Source: Physcomitrium patens
Taxonomy: Eukaryota > Streptophyta > Bryopsida > Funariales > Funariaceae
Direction: 5' to 3'
NCBI RefSeq assembly: GCF_000002425.4
Contig: NC_037263.1
Location: 8,879,673-8,943,672 of the forward strand
Length of the DNA stretch: 64,000 bases
The notes under the pieces were generated by a model. That model was not told the DNA's origin. It saw only the letters and a list, made by a program, of their open reading frames with translations, and made no database searches. Each line of letters begins with the position of its first letter. The stretch's first letter is position 1. This document shows positions 11,011-21,085 of this stretch, one piece after another. A program made the position numbers and the translations under genes.

Positions 11011-11892
11011 TTCCCTTTTAGTGAAAGAGGAATTGGATGAACTTCTTGACGTGGATTTTATTTATCCTGTTCCGCATAATGCATGGGTGTCGCCAATCAT
11101 GATGGCCCCGAAGAAGAATAGAAAAATCAGGATATGTCAGGATTTTCAAAAGTTAAAGGTGGCTACTAAGAAGGATTATTTTCTGTTACCGTTTACAGAC
11201 AGTATTTTGGACGTAGTGGCCAAACATGAATGTTACTCATTTTTGGATGGATTTTTGGGATATAATCAAATTAAAATTACCAAAGAGGACCAGTTGATGA
11301 GTATGTTTACCACAGATTGGGGTACATTCGCCCATAAAGTAATGCTATTTGGATTATGTAATGCCCTAGCTACTTTTCAATGGATAATAACAAAAGCGTT
11401 TCAATATTACCTACGTTTATCTATGGAGATATTTCTGGACGATTTTTATATATTTAGCACAATAGCTGAACATTTAGCATGTCTGGATAATTATTTGAAT
11501 CAATGCGATAAGTTTGGAATATCTCTAAATTCGAAAAAGTGTCAATTTGGCATACCATCGAAGAAGCTATTGGAATACATTGTCTCTGTTGAAGGTATCG
11601 CTATGGATCCCGATAAAGTTACTTGTATATTGGATTTATCAAAGCTAGATATGGTGTCGGGCGTGCGTGGTTTCATCGACCATGTCAGCTACTATTGGTA
11701 TTTTATTGAATCTTTTGTGGTTATTTGTCAATCGTTAATCAACATGTTAAAGAAACCTCCATCAAATGGATCTAGCCCAATATGGACTGAAGACTGTACT
11801 TTTGCATCCGATGAATTGAAATGGAAATTAGTATCTGCCCCAATTCTTGTAATATTTTGTTGGACAAAACTGTTTCATGTTTATGTGGATAC
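11011..11892 (+). pseudogene. T1 reverse transcriptase and start of RNase H
   Basis: Open for about 290 codons before LTR-B. Visible Ty3/gypsy RT blocks in order: KEELDELL..DFIYPVP, MMAPKKNRKIRICQDF, YSFLDGFLGYNQI (first catalytic Asp region), the DWGTFAHKVMLFGLCNALATFQ block, MEIFLDDFYIFS (the YxDD box as FLDD), then the connection CQFGIPSKKLLEYIVS..GIAMDPDKV and the RNase H beginning FHVYVD. The reading is broken inside the first RNase H motif by LTR-B at 11893 and resumes at 13228. This is the longest intact RT of the Tat/Athila group in the window. It would copy RNA to DNA in the particle. Confidence 0.85.
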
Positions 11893-13227
11893 TATCGTAT
11901 TACGTGCTTTCCTGCTCGAGAACGCACCGGGCGTCTGGCTGTAGAAGGTAGTATGGAGATTCGCCGATAGTCAAGCAGTCTATCAGTTTTGACTGCTGGA
12001 ATATAAACGACTGCAACAATGTACCGTAAATCTATACGGATGCTCTTCGACTGCTTGTTGAAGTCCTTTTTGTCCCAGCCGGTAGGTCTCTAGACGTTAC
12101 AGAGAACCCCGAACAATCCAAACTGTTAATCTTCAATATCGCTTTGTACTTACGATCTTGTATCCGTTGACTGTCTTGTTAGATTAATCCAATAAATTTC
12201 ATTCACTCCGCATACTCAATCCTATAGACACCCTTTTAATCCTTCAATCACAGACGTAACTCGATTTCACAAAATAGTCAAGAGTATTCAAACCCACTTC
12301 ATTAAAAATCCCGATTCACTATTATAATACTGACTTCAGCAGCGATTGCCTCAGCCTTCCTAAAACTCTACGAAGAAGAAAAATCCAAATTCTCTGTCTT
12401 TCCTTCCCCGACCCGAAGCATGAAGCTCCTCTCTCTCTAATCCCTTTGATCTTCAAAAACCTCCAATTAAAACCGAACTAGTAACCTTGCAAAAGCTTGA
12501 AAACTAGCTCCCTCCCAATTCTCAGAGAAAAAAAAACCCCCCCTCTTCAAAACTATATCCCCCCTAACCTTATCCTCTGAATTTCTTCAATCTTCCATCT
12601 TAGATCCGGAATTGGCTCCCACCGTCAAGCTTGGATCCAAAATTGGCTCTCCCCGTCAAAGCTTTCTCCTCCGTTTTTACCTTTAAGAAATCTATTTACC
12701 AAAAACAACGTTCCCTGAAACGGCACAGAGAACAGGACAGCCTGAAACAGAATCGAACCCCGTAATCGGGACCACATCGAGTCGCCCGACCAATTCAGGT
12801 CTCATATTGGATAAGAGTCCAATAGTAACCTGGATGTTCCCGTAATTGGGTCAAATTTTTCCTCGCGTTGGATTGGCTAAGATCCGTAGTAAGACCTGGA
12901 TTTCCCGTAATTAGACTGCATTGGGTTGACCGACCAATTCAGGTCTCATATTGGATAAGAGGACCCGGATTGGATTCTCGAAATCGGATCCAATTGGCTC
13001 TTCGAACCCGTCGTGTGAATTGGTCCTTCTCTTCCTGTTGACTCCCGTTATTGGAATCGAATGGAGCATTTCAGTATACCCCGGCTGACTGTAACGGAGT
13101 GACTGAACCTGACCACTCAGTATTTGCACTGGAGTTGGTCGATGCTCCCAATATTCGAGGTAACTGAATATTAATAAAATTCCCCTTTCTTTTTATTTTC
13201 ACTGTATACTCGTGTTACAACACGACA
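11893..13227 (-). mobile_element. Solo LTR-B of CG family
   Basis: 1335 bases reading TATCGTATTACGTG...ACAACACGACA (first TG mutated to TA). It is homologous to both LTRs of CG-F and sits in the RNase H coding sequence of T1. Flanks are ATAC (11889-11892) and ACGC (13228-13231), which differ by two transitions at the central CpG; with ACGC taken as the original, the T1 frame reads through without a break. Orientation is minus because CG elements with this LTR (CG-F) have minus-strand genes. The part 12740-13130 is related to Tat/Athila gag. Confidence 0.85.
12740..13130 (+). repeat. Captured Tat/Athila gag-derived segment inside LTR-B
   Basis: On the plus strand this part runs parallel to the T3 gag tail (2330-2700) and the T2 gag tail (60200-60570): shared landmarks are CCGTAAT.GGGACC, CAGGTCTCATATTGGATAAGAG, GACCTGGAT..., GTAATTGGGTCAAATT, TGCTGACTCC-like and GAATGGAGCAT. 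The same segment is present in the CG-F LTRs (18610-19000, 22270-22650) and, inverted, in 17000-17320 and 39560-39870. In LTR-B one block (CCGACCAATTCAGGTCTCAT) is doubled. Confidence 0.7.
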
Positions 13228-13508
13228 ACGCGTCCAATGTTGCTATTGGATCCATTCTCAGTCAAAAGGATGAAAAAAGATTAGATCATTCCATATATTA
13301 TGCGAGCCAACAATTCATTGTTGTAGAACAAAATTATAATACTATCGACTGAAAAGCCCTTGGAATGATCTATTCTGTACAGAAATTTTTCCACTATCTA
13401 CTTGGATACCCATTTGTGTTCCACATTGATCATGATGCGCTTAAGTACATGATAAATAAACCTCAATTCAGTGGACGAATTGCTTGATGGGTGTTACTTC
13501 TCTAAAAA
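13228..13508 (+). pseudogene. T1 RNase H (continued after LTR-B)
   Basis: Readable with stops as SNVAIGS.LSQKDEKRLDHSIYYAS, ALGMIYSVQKFFHYLLGYPFVFHIDHDALKYMINKPQFSGRIA, i.e. the Ty3/gypsy RNase H core with its DHDALKY block. It joins in frame to FHVYVD before LTR-B. Stops are at TGA (S/T..D*KALG) and TGA after RIA, the latter where relatives have W. Confidence 0.75.
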
Positions 13509-14035
13509 TTGAACTTTACGATTAACGTTCGACTTGACAAGAAACATGCCAATGTGGATCACTTATCCCATTTATCTAATATACTGGATAATGAGCTAAT
13601 AAACAATGTTCTTCCAAACGTACAACTATTCGCTATGGATGTCATTACACCCGAATATGGTAAATTGATCCAATATCTAACATTTAAGACTTTTCTAATT
13701 TCTTATAATGAAAAATTAAAGAAGCATCTGATTTTAAAAAGTGCACCGTATACCATGATTGGAGATGCCTTGTACAAACAAGGGCAGGATGGAATTTTAT
13801 GTCGCTGCATCTTTCAAAATAAATTTCGTACGATTTTGAAAGGATGTCATTTGGACAGTTATGAAGGACAATTTGCAGGTGATAGCACCGCACGTAAGGC
13901 TTTAATGGCTGGATATTGGTGGCCAACAATGTTTTCGGATGCACACCAATATGTTCATCATTGTGATCCTTGCCAACGAATTGGTTGCCCTACTCAAACT
14001 TCTACAATGCTATTGGTACCAATTTTCGTACACGT
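13509..14035 (+). pseudogene. T1 integrase N-terminal zinc domain
   Basis: Open from 13509, first with the RNase H-integrase linker (HANVDHLSHLSNI), then the zinc-binding domain around residues 115-160 of this piece (CHLDSYEGQFAGDSTARKALMAGYWWPTMFSDAHQYVHHCDPCQRIG, one His position changed) and the start of the core (LVPIFVH). The open frame runs artificially into LTR-A; the true continuation is at 16103 and, in the duplicated copy, at 38654. Confidence 0.8.
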
Positions 14036-16102
14036 TGTCGTAATGTATAAAGGCTTGCTTGAGAATGCTCCGAGCACCTGGCTATAGAAGGAAGAATAGA
14101 AATTACGATAATAAAATCCTAATTATAATAGAATACTAACAATGCTCTAATTATAATAGAATACTAACAATACTCTAATTAGACTATAATAATAGTAATC
14201 AAACGTAATCAAATTCAAAAAAACTCAAAGAAATTTCAAACAAACAATAAAATTCTTAAAGAAAAATTAGAATGATTACAAATTTTACTCAAATATATGT
14301 CAATTCAACCTTAATTTAATTCTAGTAAAAACCCTATTCAATTTCACTCAACTTTAGACCAAACCTAATTAAATCTTAAACCCTAATAAATCCTAAATTC
14401 TAATTCAAATCCTAAACAAATCTTAAATTAAACACTATTCCAAATCCTAAATCCTAAACCAAACCCTAATCCAACCCTAAATCCTAAACCAAACCTTAAA
14501 TCAAATCCTAACCAAACCTTAATCCAAACCCTAATCCAAACCCTAAATCAAATCATAACCAAATCCTAAATCTTAATCCAAATCCTAATCCAAACCCTAA
14601 TCCAATCCTAAACTCTAATCCAAATCCTAAACCCTAAACCAAACCCTAATCCAACCCTAAACTCTAATCCAAATCCTAAATCCTAAACCAAACCTTAAAT
14701 CAAACCCTAACCAAACTCTAATCCAAACTTTAATCCAAACCCTAAATCAAATCCTAACCAAATCCTAAATCCTAATCCAAATCCTAAACCGAACCCTAGC
14801 CAAATCCTAACCAAATCCTAACCAAATCCTAAATCAAATCTTAACCAAATTCTAAATCAAACCCTAACCAAACAATAAACTCTAATCCAAATCCTAAATC
14901 AAATCCTAACCAAATCCTAGTCCAAACTCTAATACAAACCCTTAAATCAAATCCTAACCAAATCCTAAATCCTAATCCAAATCCTAAATCCTAATCCAAA
15001 CCCTAATCCAAACCCTAAACCGAACCCTAGCCAAACCCTAATCCAAATCCTAGTAATTCCTATGACAGATTTAAACCTCAATATCTAATGAATAAACCGT
15101 TGATCTCAATTCAAAATTTGTGCACTTCTTAAATATCAAGTTCAAAACAAGCAAAAAAATTTTGAAAAGGATCGGAGTTACCAAATTGAAGAAACCCTCA
15201 AAAATGTGTTCACGTGTTAGCCCACTTCCTTCTCTAATCTTGTTGCCAACCTTCTAGAGCCAATTTCTCCTCTTTGCGCCGTTCGATTGGTTTCAAATTT
15301 CTCATGGACATATAAAAACAAGTCTAATATTCTCTCACATAAGTTTTACTTCAATCCAACTAGTAGATTGCATGAAAACTTAAAAACCCTCACTAGACCT
15401 AAAACTCTACTTTCTGAGACCTTGACTCACTTAAACCTCAATATCTCTCAGTTCAACCGTTAGATCAAGCTCAAATTTACAACATGTATTCAACACAACT
15501 ATAACCATAAACCCAAAAAAATTCAACCATAGATCTGCAACAAAACTCTCGAAATCACTCAAAACATAAACCCTATTTTATTTTATAAAACCCAAGTCAT
15601 CCGAAAAAAAACTCAACTTTGCAAAGCTCTTACAAATTCATATCAACTCCAAATCACCCAAAATTAATGCTTATAGAAACCCTATTTAATCTTCTCTCAA
15701 ACCCCACTCTCCGATCTGCCAAATAATCCCGGAGTCGTCGTCGAGACTCGGTTTTGTGCCTTAGGGTCTGATTTCGACCCTGGTTCATAACCAGCCCTCT
15801 CTGGGTATCAATATCTAGTTTTTCTAAGTAATTTTTGTTTTTAGAATTTACTCTTAACTTTCTTCTAAATATTCCTATATCATTTATTTTTCCAATCTAC
15901 TTTGATTTGCCTTACTTATGGTACTACAAAGTAAGTAGAAGTCACCTTTCTAAAAGGCAGCAGTGATACCTTTTAATTTTTCTACCCCTTTGGCTATTAA
16001 CTATATTTCTAAAATAATTTGTTCTAATACTTTGAACTAAGATCTCTTAAATTATAATAATCTCCACACTCTTTCACCTATTAATCGTGTTACATCACGA
16101 CA
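14036..16102 (-). mobile_element. Solo LTR-A of CG family (hybrid, former CG-E)
   Basis: 2067 bases, TGTCGTAATG...CATCACGACA. Flanks ACGT (14032-14035) and ACGC (16103-16106) are a 4-bp duplication with one transition, and the T1 integrase frame is continuous across it. The right part (about 15300-16102) looks identical to the right LTR of CG-E (36664-38653), while the left part with the array differs clearly. This is expected if left and right LTRs of one CG-E copy recombined to a solo LTR. Confidence 0.88.
14340..15060 (-). repeat. CCCTAAA-like degenerate array in LTR-A
   Basis: About 700 bases of units such as CCAAATCCTAA, CCAAACCCTAA and CCCTAAA in irregular order. The homologous arrays at 36960-37610 and 62450-62840 differ in length and order, so the array changes by slippage or unequal exchange faster than the rest of the LTR. 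Confidence 0.88.
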
Positions 16103-16906
16103 ACGCACCATTCAAAAAATTGACTTTGTAGGATCCATTGTACCTATCTCTTGAAATGGAAATAAACATTATATTCTCGTAGCCACCGATTATGTGACCA
16201 AATGGGCGGAGGCCATGGCAACAAAAACTGATAATGTCAATACTATAGCAACATTTTTATATGAGAACATTATCACTTGTTTTGGTTGTCTGAAAGAATT
16301 GGTTAGTGATCGCAAAACACATTTTATTAATGCAACAATTGAAGCATTAACAGCAAAGTATGAGATCAAGCACTGCAAAACTATACCTTATCATCCATGA
16401 GCCAATGGACAAACAAAAAAGACCAACAGTATCCTATGTAAGATCTTAACAAAGACTATTTCATGAGTGGGAACCGATTGGGACACTAAATTATTTGCAG
16501 CTTTATGGGTGTACTGTACTACGTATAAAGTAACTATCAATGTATCATTGATAGTTACTATCAATGTCATTTCAATTGGTATATGGTCAGGAGGTAATTC
16601 TACCAATTGAATTAGAGGTCCAATGTTTACGAATTGCGTTGGATGAACGTATGGGAGACAAAGAATCTCTTGAATATAGGTTAGTCCATTTGGAGAAATT
16701 GGATGAAGCTAAGGCTATGGCTCTCTTAATCATGGAAGCTACATAGCACTGCAGAAAGAGTTATTATGATAGTAAGTTACGATTGAAATATTTTATGCCC
16801 AATAATCTAGTGCTACTTTATGATAGCCGCTTTAATAACTTTCCTAATAAATTTCAAGTACGATGGCATGGGCTATATCGGATGGTGGAAGGTTTCCCTA
16901 ATGATT
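16103..16906 (+). pseudogene. T1 integrase core and C-terminus, copy 1
   Basis: Readable with stops: APFKKIDFVGSIVPIS, then YILVATDYVTKWAEAMAT (first catalytic Asp region), CFGCLKELVSDRKTHFIN (second Asp in SDR), YHP.ANGQT (near the third acidic residue, which reads K where E is expected), VYCTTYKV, and a C-terminal LRLKYFMPNNLVLLYDSRFNNFPNKFQVRWHGLYRMVEGF (SH3-like GPY type). Stops are at 16154 (TGA), 16397 (TGA), 16465 (TGA) and others. Nearly identical to 38654-39457. A palindromic insertion lies at 16526-16562. Confidence 0.8.
16526..16567. repeat. Inverted-repeat insertion in T1 integrase
   Basis: GTAACTATCAATG, three bases, then CATTGATAGTTAC, then CTATCAATG again. The same structure is present at 39077-39118. 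Without about 24 bases of it the integrase frame would read VTINVIS, so it is a templated inverted duplication that arose before the large tandem duplication. Confidence 0.75.
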
Positions 16907-17465
16907 CCGTTGTCGTGTTGTAACACGTCTATATGATGAAAATATAAATAAATAAGATTTATTAATATTTAGTCACCTTGGATATTAGAAGCGACGGCCG
17001 ATTCCAGTGCAAATATTGAAATGTCAGGTTTAGTCACCCCATTACAGTCGGTCGGGGCATACTCACCAATAACAAAATACTCCATTCGATTCCAGTAACA
17101 GGAGTTAGCAGGAAAGGAAAGGACCAATTCAACGTCGGGTGAGCCTAGTTCGGAGAGCCAATTGGATCCAATTTCAGAAGACATCTAATCCAGGTCCTAT
17201 TATGGGTCTCTTATCTAGTATGAGACCTGACTTGGTTGAGCAACCCAATGCAGTCCAATTGTGGGGCTTCGATTCCATTTCAGGCTGTTGTGTTCTTTGT
17301 GCCGTTTTAGGAATGTCCTTTCTATAAAAGGATCTCTTAAAGGTAAAAATGGGGGGGAGAAAGTGCGGTGGGTTGTTCCAATTCGGGGAGTCCAAGGCGG
17401 AAGAATATGATCTTCTCAAGGTAAAAGGGGAAGGTAGGTTAAGAAATGGATTTTTCGAGAATCGG

Positions 17466-19103
17466 TGTCCTATTACGTGTTGTCTTGTTCAGGAATACAC
17501 TGGGTATCTGGCTATGGAAGGTATAGTTGTTTTTGCAAATAACAAAGAAATCCTAATAGATTTTATCCATGTATGAAGAATATAATTGAAATATCAATTT
17601 CCAAGTATTTAAAAACACTCCTCATAGTCATTTTAACCATAAAATATTCCAATTGCTTTATTTCTTTTATAATTAAGTTGTTTTTGTTTTTCTTAACAAG
17701 CCCTAACCCTAGCCAATGAGCTTTGACAAGTTGTAAATTTTGATCCAACTGTCCACTTAGTGTGAAATTTTGCACCCAAATACCAGTATAAGCCTTCTAT
17801 ATGCTCAAAAAATTTCAGCCCAACCCAACTTACAAATTGCAAGAAAACGCCCAAAAACCGCACTGATGACACTCGGCCGCAACCTTGAAATTTGATGTAG
17901 AAACTCCAGAAGTGATTTCTCCTTTGTCAACCGTTAACTCTAGCTCAAAATTGAATAGCTACTTGATCTCCAAATCTTCTATTACCAAGCCAAAAATTAC
18001 GTCGATCCAATCAGTAGATCTTCAGATATCACAGAAACCCTATCCAACCCTAGACTGCCAACTTCCGACAACCCTTTGTACTAAAACCCAGATATCTCTT
18101 GATTTCATTGTTAGATTAACACAAATTCTTGTATACACTTAGCACTCCCAACTATCCAGACAATATCAAATTTTGATCTATAGATGCTACACGACTTGCA
18201 CAAACCGATTGAGAATGCAAACCATCAATGTTTTATATAAAATGTGAAACACCAAAATAAACATTGATTTTGAGTAGCGATTGCTCTCCCTTCACAAATC
18301 CTAATGAAACCAAATTAGTGACCTTGAAAAGAGCTTGAAGCTAGCTCTTCGATCCAAAAACCCCATCTGAAAAAAAATCCCCTCATTTCTTAACCTTCCT
18401 CCCCTTTAACCTTAATTCTCCCCTCTTTCAAACCCTAGCCTCTGAATTTCTTCAATCTTCCGTCTTGGATCCGGAATTGGCTCTTTCCATCTTAGATCTG
18501 GAAGTGTCTCTCACCGTCAGAGCTTTTTCTTCCGTTTTTACCTTTAAGAGATCTTTTTACCGAAAACAACGTTCCTTGAAACGGCACAGAGAACAGGATA
18601 GCCTGAAACAGAATCGAAACCCCGTAATCGGGACCACATTGAATCGCCCGACCAATTCAGGTCTCATATTGGCTAAGAGTCCAATAGTAAGAGCCGGATG
18701 TTCCCCTAATTGGATCAAATTGATCCTTCGCGTCAAATTGGCTGAGGCCCGTAATAAGACCTGGATTTTCCTGTAATTAGACTGCATTGGCTTGCCCGAC
18801 CAATTCAGGACTCATATTGGGTAAGAGGACTCGGATTGGATTCTTGAAATTGGATCCAATTCGCTCTTTGAACCAGGCTCATCCGTCGTGTGAATTGGTT
18901 CTTTCCCTTCCTGCTGACTCCCGTTTTTAGAATCGAACGGAGCATTTCAGTATGCCCCGGCTGATTGTAACGGGGTGACTGAACCTAGCCTCTCAGTATT
19001 TACACTGGAATTGGTCATTGCTCCCAATATTCGAGGTAATTGAACATTAATAAAAATCCTCTTCCTTTATATTTTCACAGTATACTCGTGTTACAACACG
19101 ACA
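17466..19103 (-). mobile_element. 3' LTR of CG-F (LTR-B type)
   Basis: 1638 bases, TGTCCTATTACGTG...ACACGACA. Highly similar to 21086-22750; the visible length difference comes mainly from an extra GGATC.GGAATTGGCTC unit in the other LTR (22085-22155). Confidence 0.92.
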
Positions 19104-19141
19104 TCCTCCGATATGTGCCAAATTCAGTACACCATTATTCT

Positions 19142-20005
19142 TTATTCAATATCAAAAATCCATGTATTCATTTTGTACAAGTAAATTGGAAACATCCAAC
19201 TTTGTACATGACCAAACCATTGGCGAGGTACAAATTTTGAAATAGAAAGATTTAATTGAAACTTCTTCCTTATGGCTACATACATCATGCTTGCATCTTT
19301 TTTCTTGTTCCTTTGATTCCATGCTTGATTTAAGACGTCCATATAATCCTTAAATCCATTGCCCATGTCTTTATATTTGTAGATTTTTAGATTTTCAACC
19401 TTTGAATTCCACACTTCATGATGAATCTTTTTCTTATCAAAATCCAATTATGCCCCCAATACATGTGCATTATCCATGTAACCTTGATCTTCATCCAAAA
19501 GATTAGTACTTACAATTAACTTGATTAAAGCCATTGATTTAGTACCTTTACCTTTGATTCCATAATCTTCTTTCGCCACATTATCTTGTAAAATATGTAT
19601 CATTTCTTCTTGAATGTATCCTTGTAAAACATCCTTCATTTCTTCTTGAATGCATCCTTATGAAACATCATAACCTTGTGTTATCTCAATATGTTGTATT
19701 ACTTCATAATATTGAAAAATTTCATAGCCTTGTGAAACCTCATGTTCTTGAAAAATCTTACATCTTTCACCATAATCTCTTTTACCACCATGAGATGTTC
19801 CATCCAAATTGCCATCATCCACTTGCATAAACATATTCAATGTAGAATAGCCATAATTTTCATCCTTATTGTTATTAATTTCTAAATCCTTGACTTCCAT
19901 ATTGCCTTCAATTTTTTTGATATTTTGACCTTCCATAGTAATAATTTGATCAAAGTCTTTGTTCTTTCCTTCACCATCCTTGATAAAAGATCCACTTTCT
20001 TTCAT
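19142..20005 (-). pseudogene. CG-F second ORF, unknown protein
   Basis: One frame of about 288 codons with two stops (19658-19660 and 19448-19450), both TAA where CAA would restore the repeated neighbouring sequence pattern. Not recognised. It is acidic at the N-terminus, has a middle with short internal repeats (QGYEIFQYYEVIQ.., ITQGYDVSQGC-IQEEM.., LQGYIQEEM) and a basic C-terminal part (HHEVW...KNLKIYKYKDMGNGFKDYMDVLNQAW). No protease, RT, zinc knuckle or integrase motif is visible. It occupies the place of pol after gag. It could be a captured host sequence or a rapidly evolving accessory gene. Confidence 0.55.
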
Positions 20006-20832
20006 TTGCGAAAAATTGGCTCCTCCTTCGAAGTCCTCCAGTTGCTATTCCATTTCTCTTTTTTCAAGATTAATCCTTTGTATTGATAAAGATGATATAG
20101 AAGCCAAAGTAGAAGATTTCTTAGACCATATTCCAACTCCTTTAGCTTGTGCTCTTTGTTGCTTTGCTAAAAGAATTGTTGCTTCTTTCAACTCTTCCCA
20201 ATTGTTAGTACAACCACTCTCCGTAGACTCATCTACAAGAAGTATAAAAGTTTATCTCCCATGGCATCATCAAGACCATTTAAAAATAATTCTATTTTTA
20301 TAGCATCCAATGATTGTCTCTCTGAGGATGACAGTTGATAAAACCTCTTTTCAAATTCTTTCAAGAATTCATAAAGATCCGTATGCATGCCTGGTTGTAA
20401 TTCTATCCAATCCAAAAACTGTCGCTTGGTAATCTTATCTTCATTTGCATCAATAAATTCTTTCTTCAAAAGTTCTTGAAATTTTGACCATGTCTCCACA
20501 CCCCTTTCAAGTAATCTCTTTACCTTTCTATAAATTCCAAGTTCAATAGCCAAATAAAAGCTTGAAATCATCTTTGCCTCAGGGATTTGGCATGTCTCCA
20601 TCTCATATGTATAAACTTCTAAAAACTTAGTGATGTTGCATCCGTTAAACCTCCCAAATTTGTTGAAAATTCCTTGTAATGCCTTTGTGATATCCCTTTC
20701 AATTGCTTGTATCTTTTGTTGTTCTTCCATGAATATACAAAAAGCCTCAAAAAACTCTTTAACATTTGGTCCATCCAAAGTATTCAACCTATCTAAAGAC
20801 TTCATTGAAATATCTTCCATTTTCTTCCACAA
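20006..20832 (-). CDS. CG-F gag (capsid part)
   Basis: 199-codon open frame at 20233-20832 beginning MWKKMEDISMKSLDRLNTLDGPNVKEFFEAF; a frame-shifted tail reaches 20006. The arrangement FGRFNGCNITKFLEVYTYEME...ISSFYLAIE...VETWSKFQELLKKEF...F..W..........F.KRF..L...ER is that of the CG-family gag: compare CG-C DQFDGRNISKYLKYYSWEMELNKV and CG-E WIEKPKKD..AIELLRKFEKKYSSLSKKERQLLDPSKVELFLQA. It shows the helix-rich retrotransposon capsid but no zinc knuckle in the open part. It would form particles; other proteins would have to come from another element. Confidence 0.7.
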
Positions 20833-21063
20833 TGTTAAAAAAATATCCCTAAAAATACTCCAATAAATAACTTATGATACCTCAAAATGCCCCAAGATGT
20901 CTATAAGCCATAATATAGTCCATAATAATCCAAATATCACCATTGCTTTTCAAAATATCCCCCAAAGCTCCAAGTCTTCCAAAAACTCTAAAATCAACCT
21001 TGTCATCTTGCACCATCAATCCAAATAACCACATACAAAATCCAATACCTTCCACCCCAAACG

Positions 21064-21081
21064 TTCACGTCAGAATCACCA
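21064..21081 (-). other. Primer-binding site of CG-F
   Basis: TGGTGATTCTGACGTGAA on the minus strand, four bases inside the 5' LTR. Same site and same 4-base spacing as in CG-E and CG-C. Donor tRNA not assigned. Confidence 0.7.
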
Positions 21082-21085
21082 CTTA

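Noticed and set aside
16190-16606. Minus-strand ORFs 16190-16378 and 16391-16606 (and their copies at 38741 and 38942) as genes
   Set aside because: They are antisense to the T1 integrase, which shows domain homology on the plus strand; they recur only because the segment is duplicated.
17885-18142. 85-codon ORF repeated exactly at 21505-21762
   Set aside because: It is the same position in the two LTRs of CG-F; repetition reflects the LTR pair, not coding conservation.
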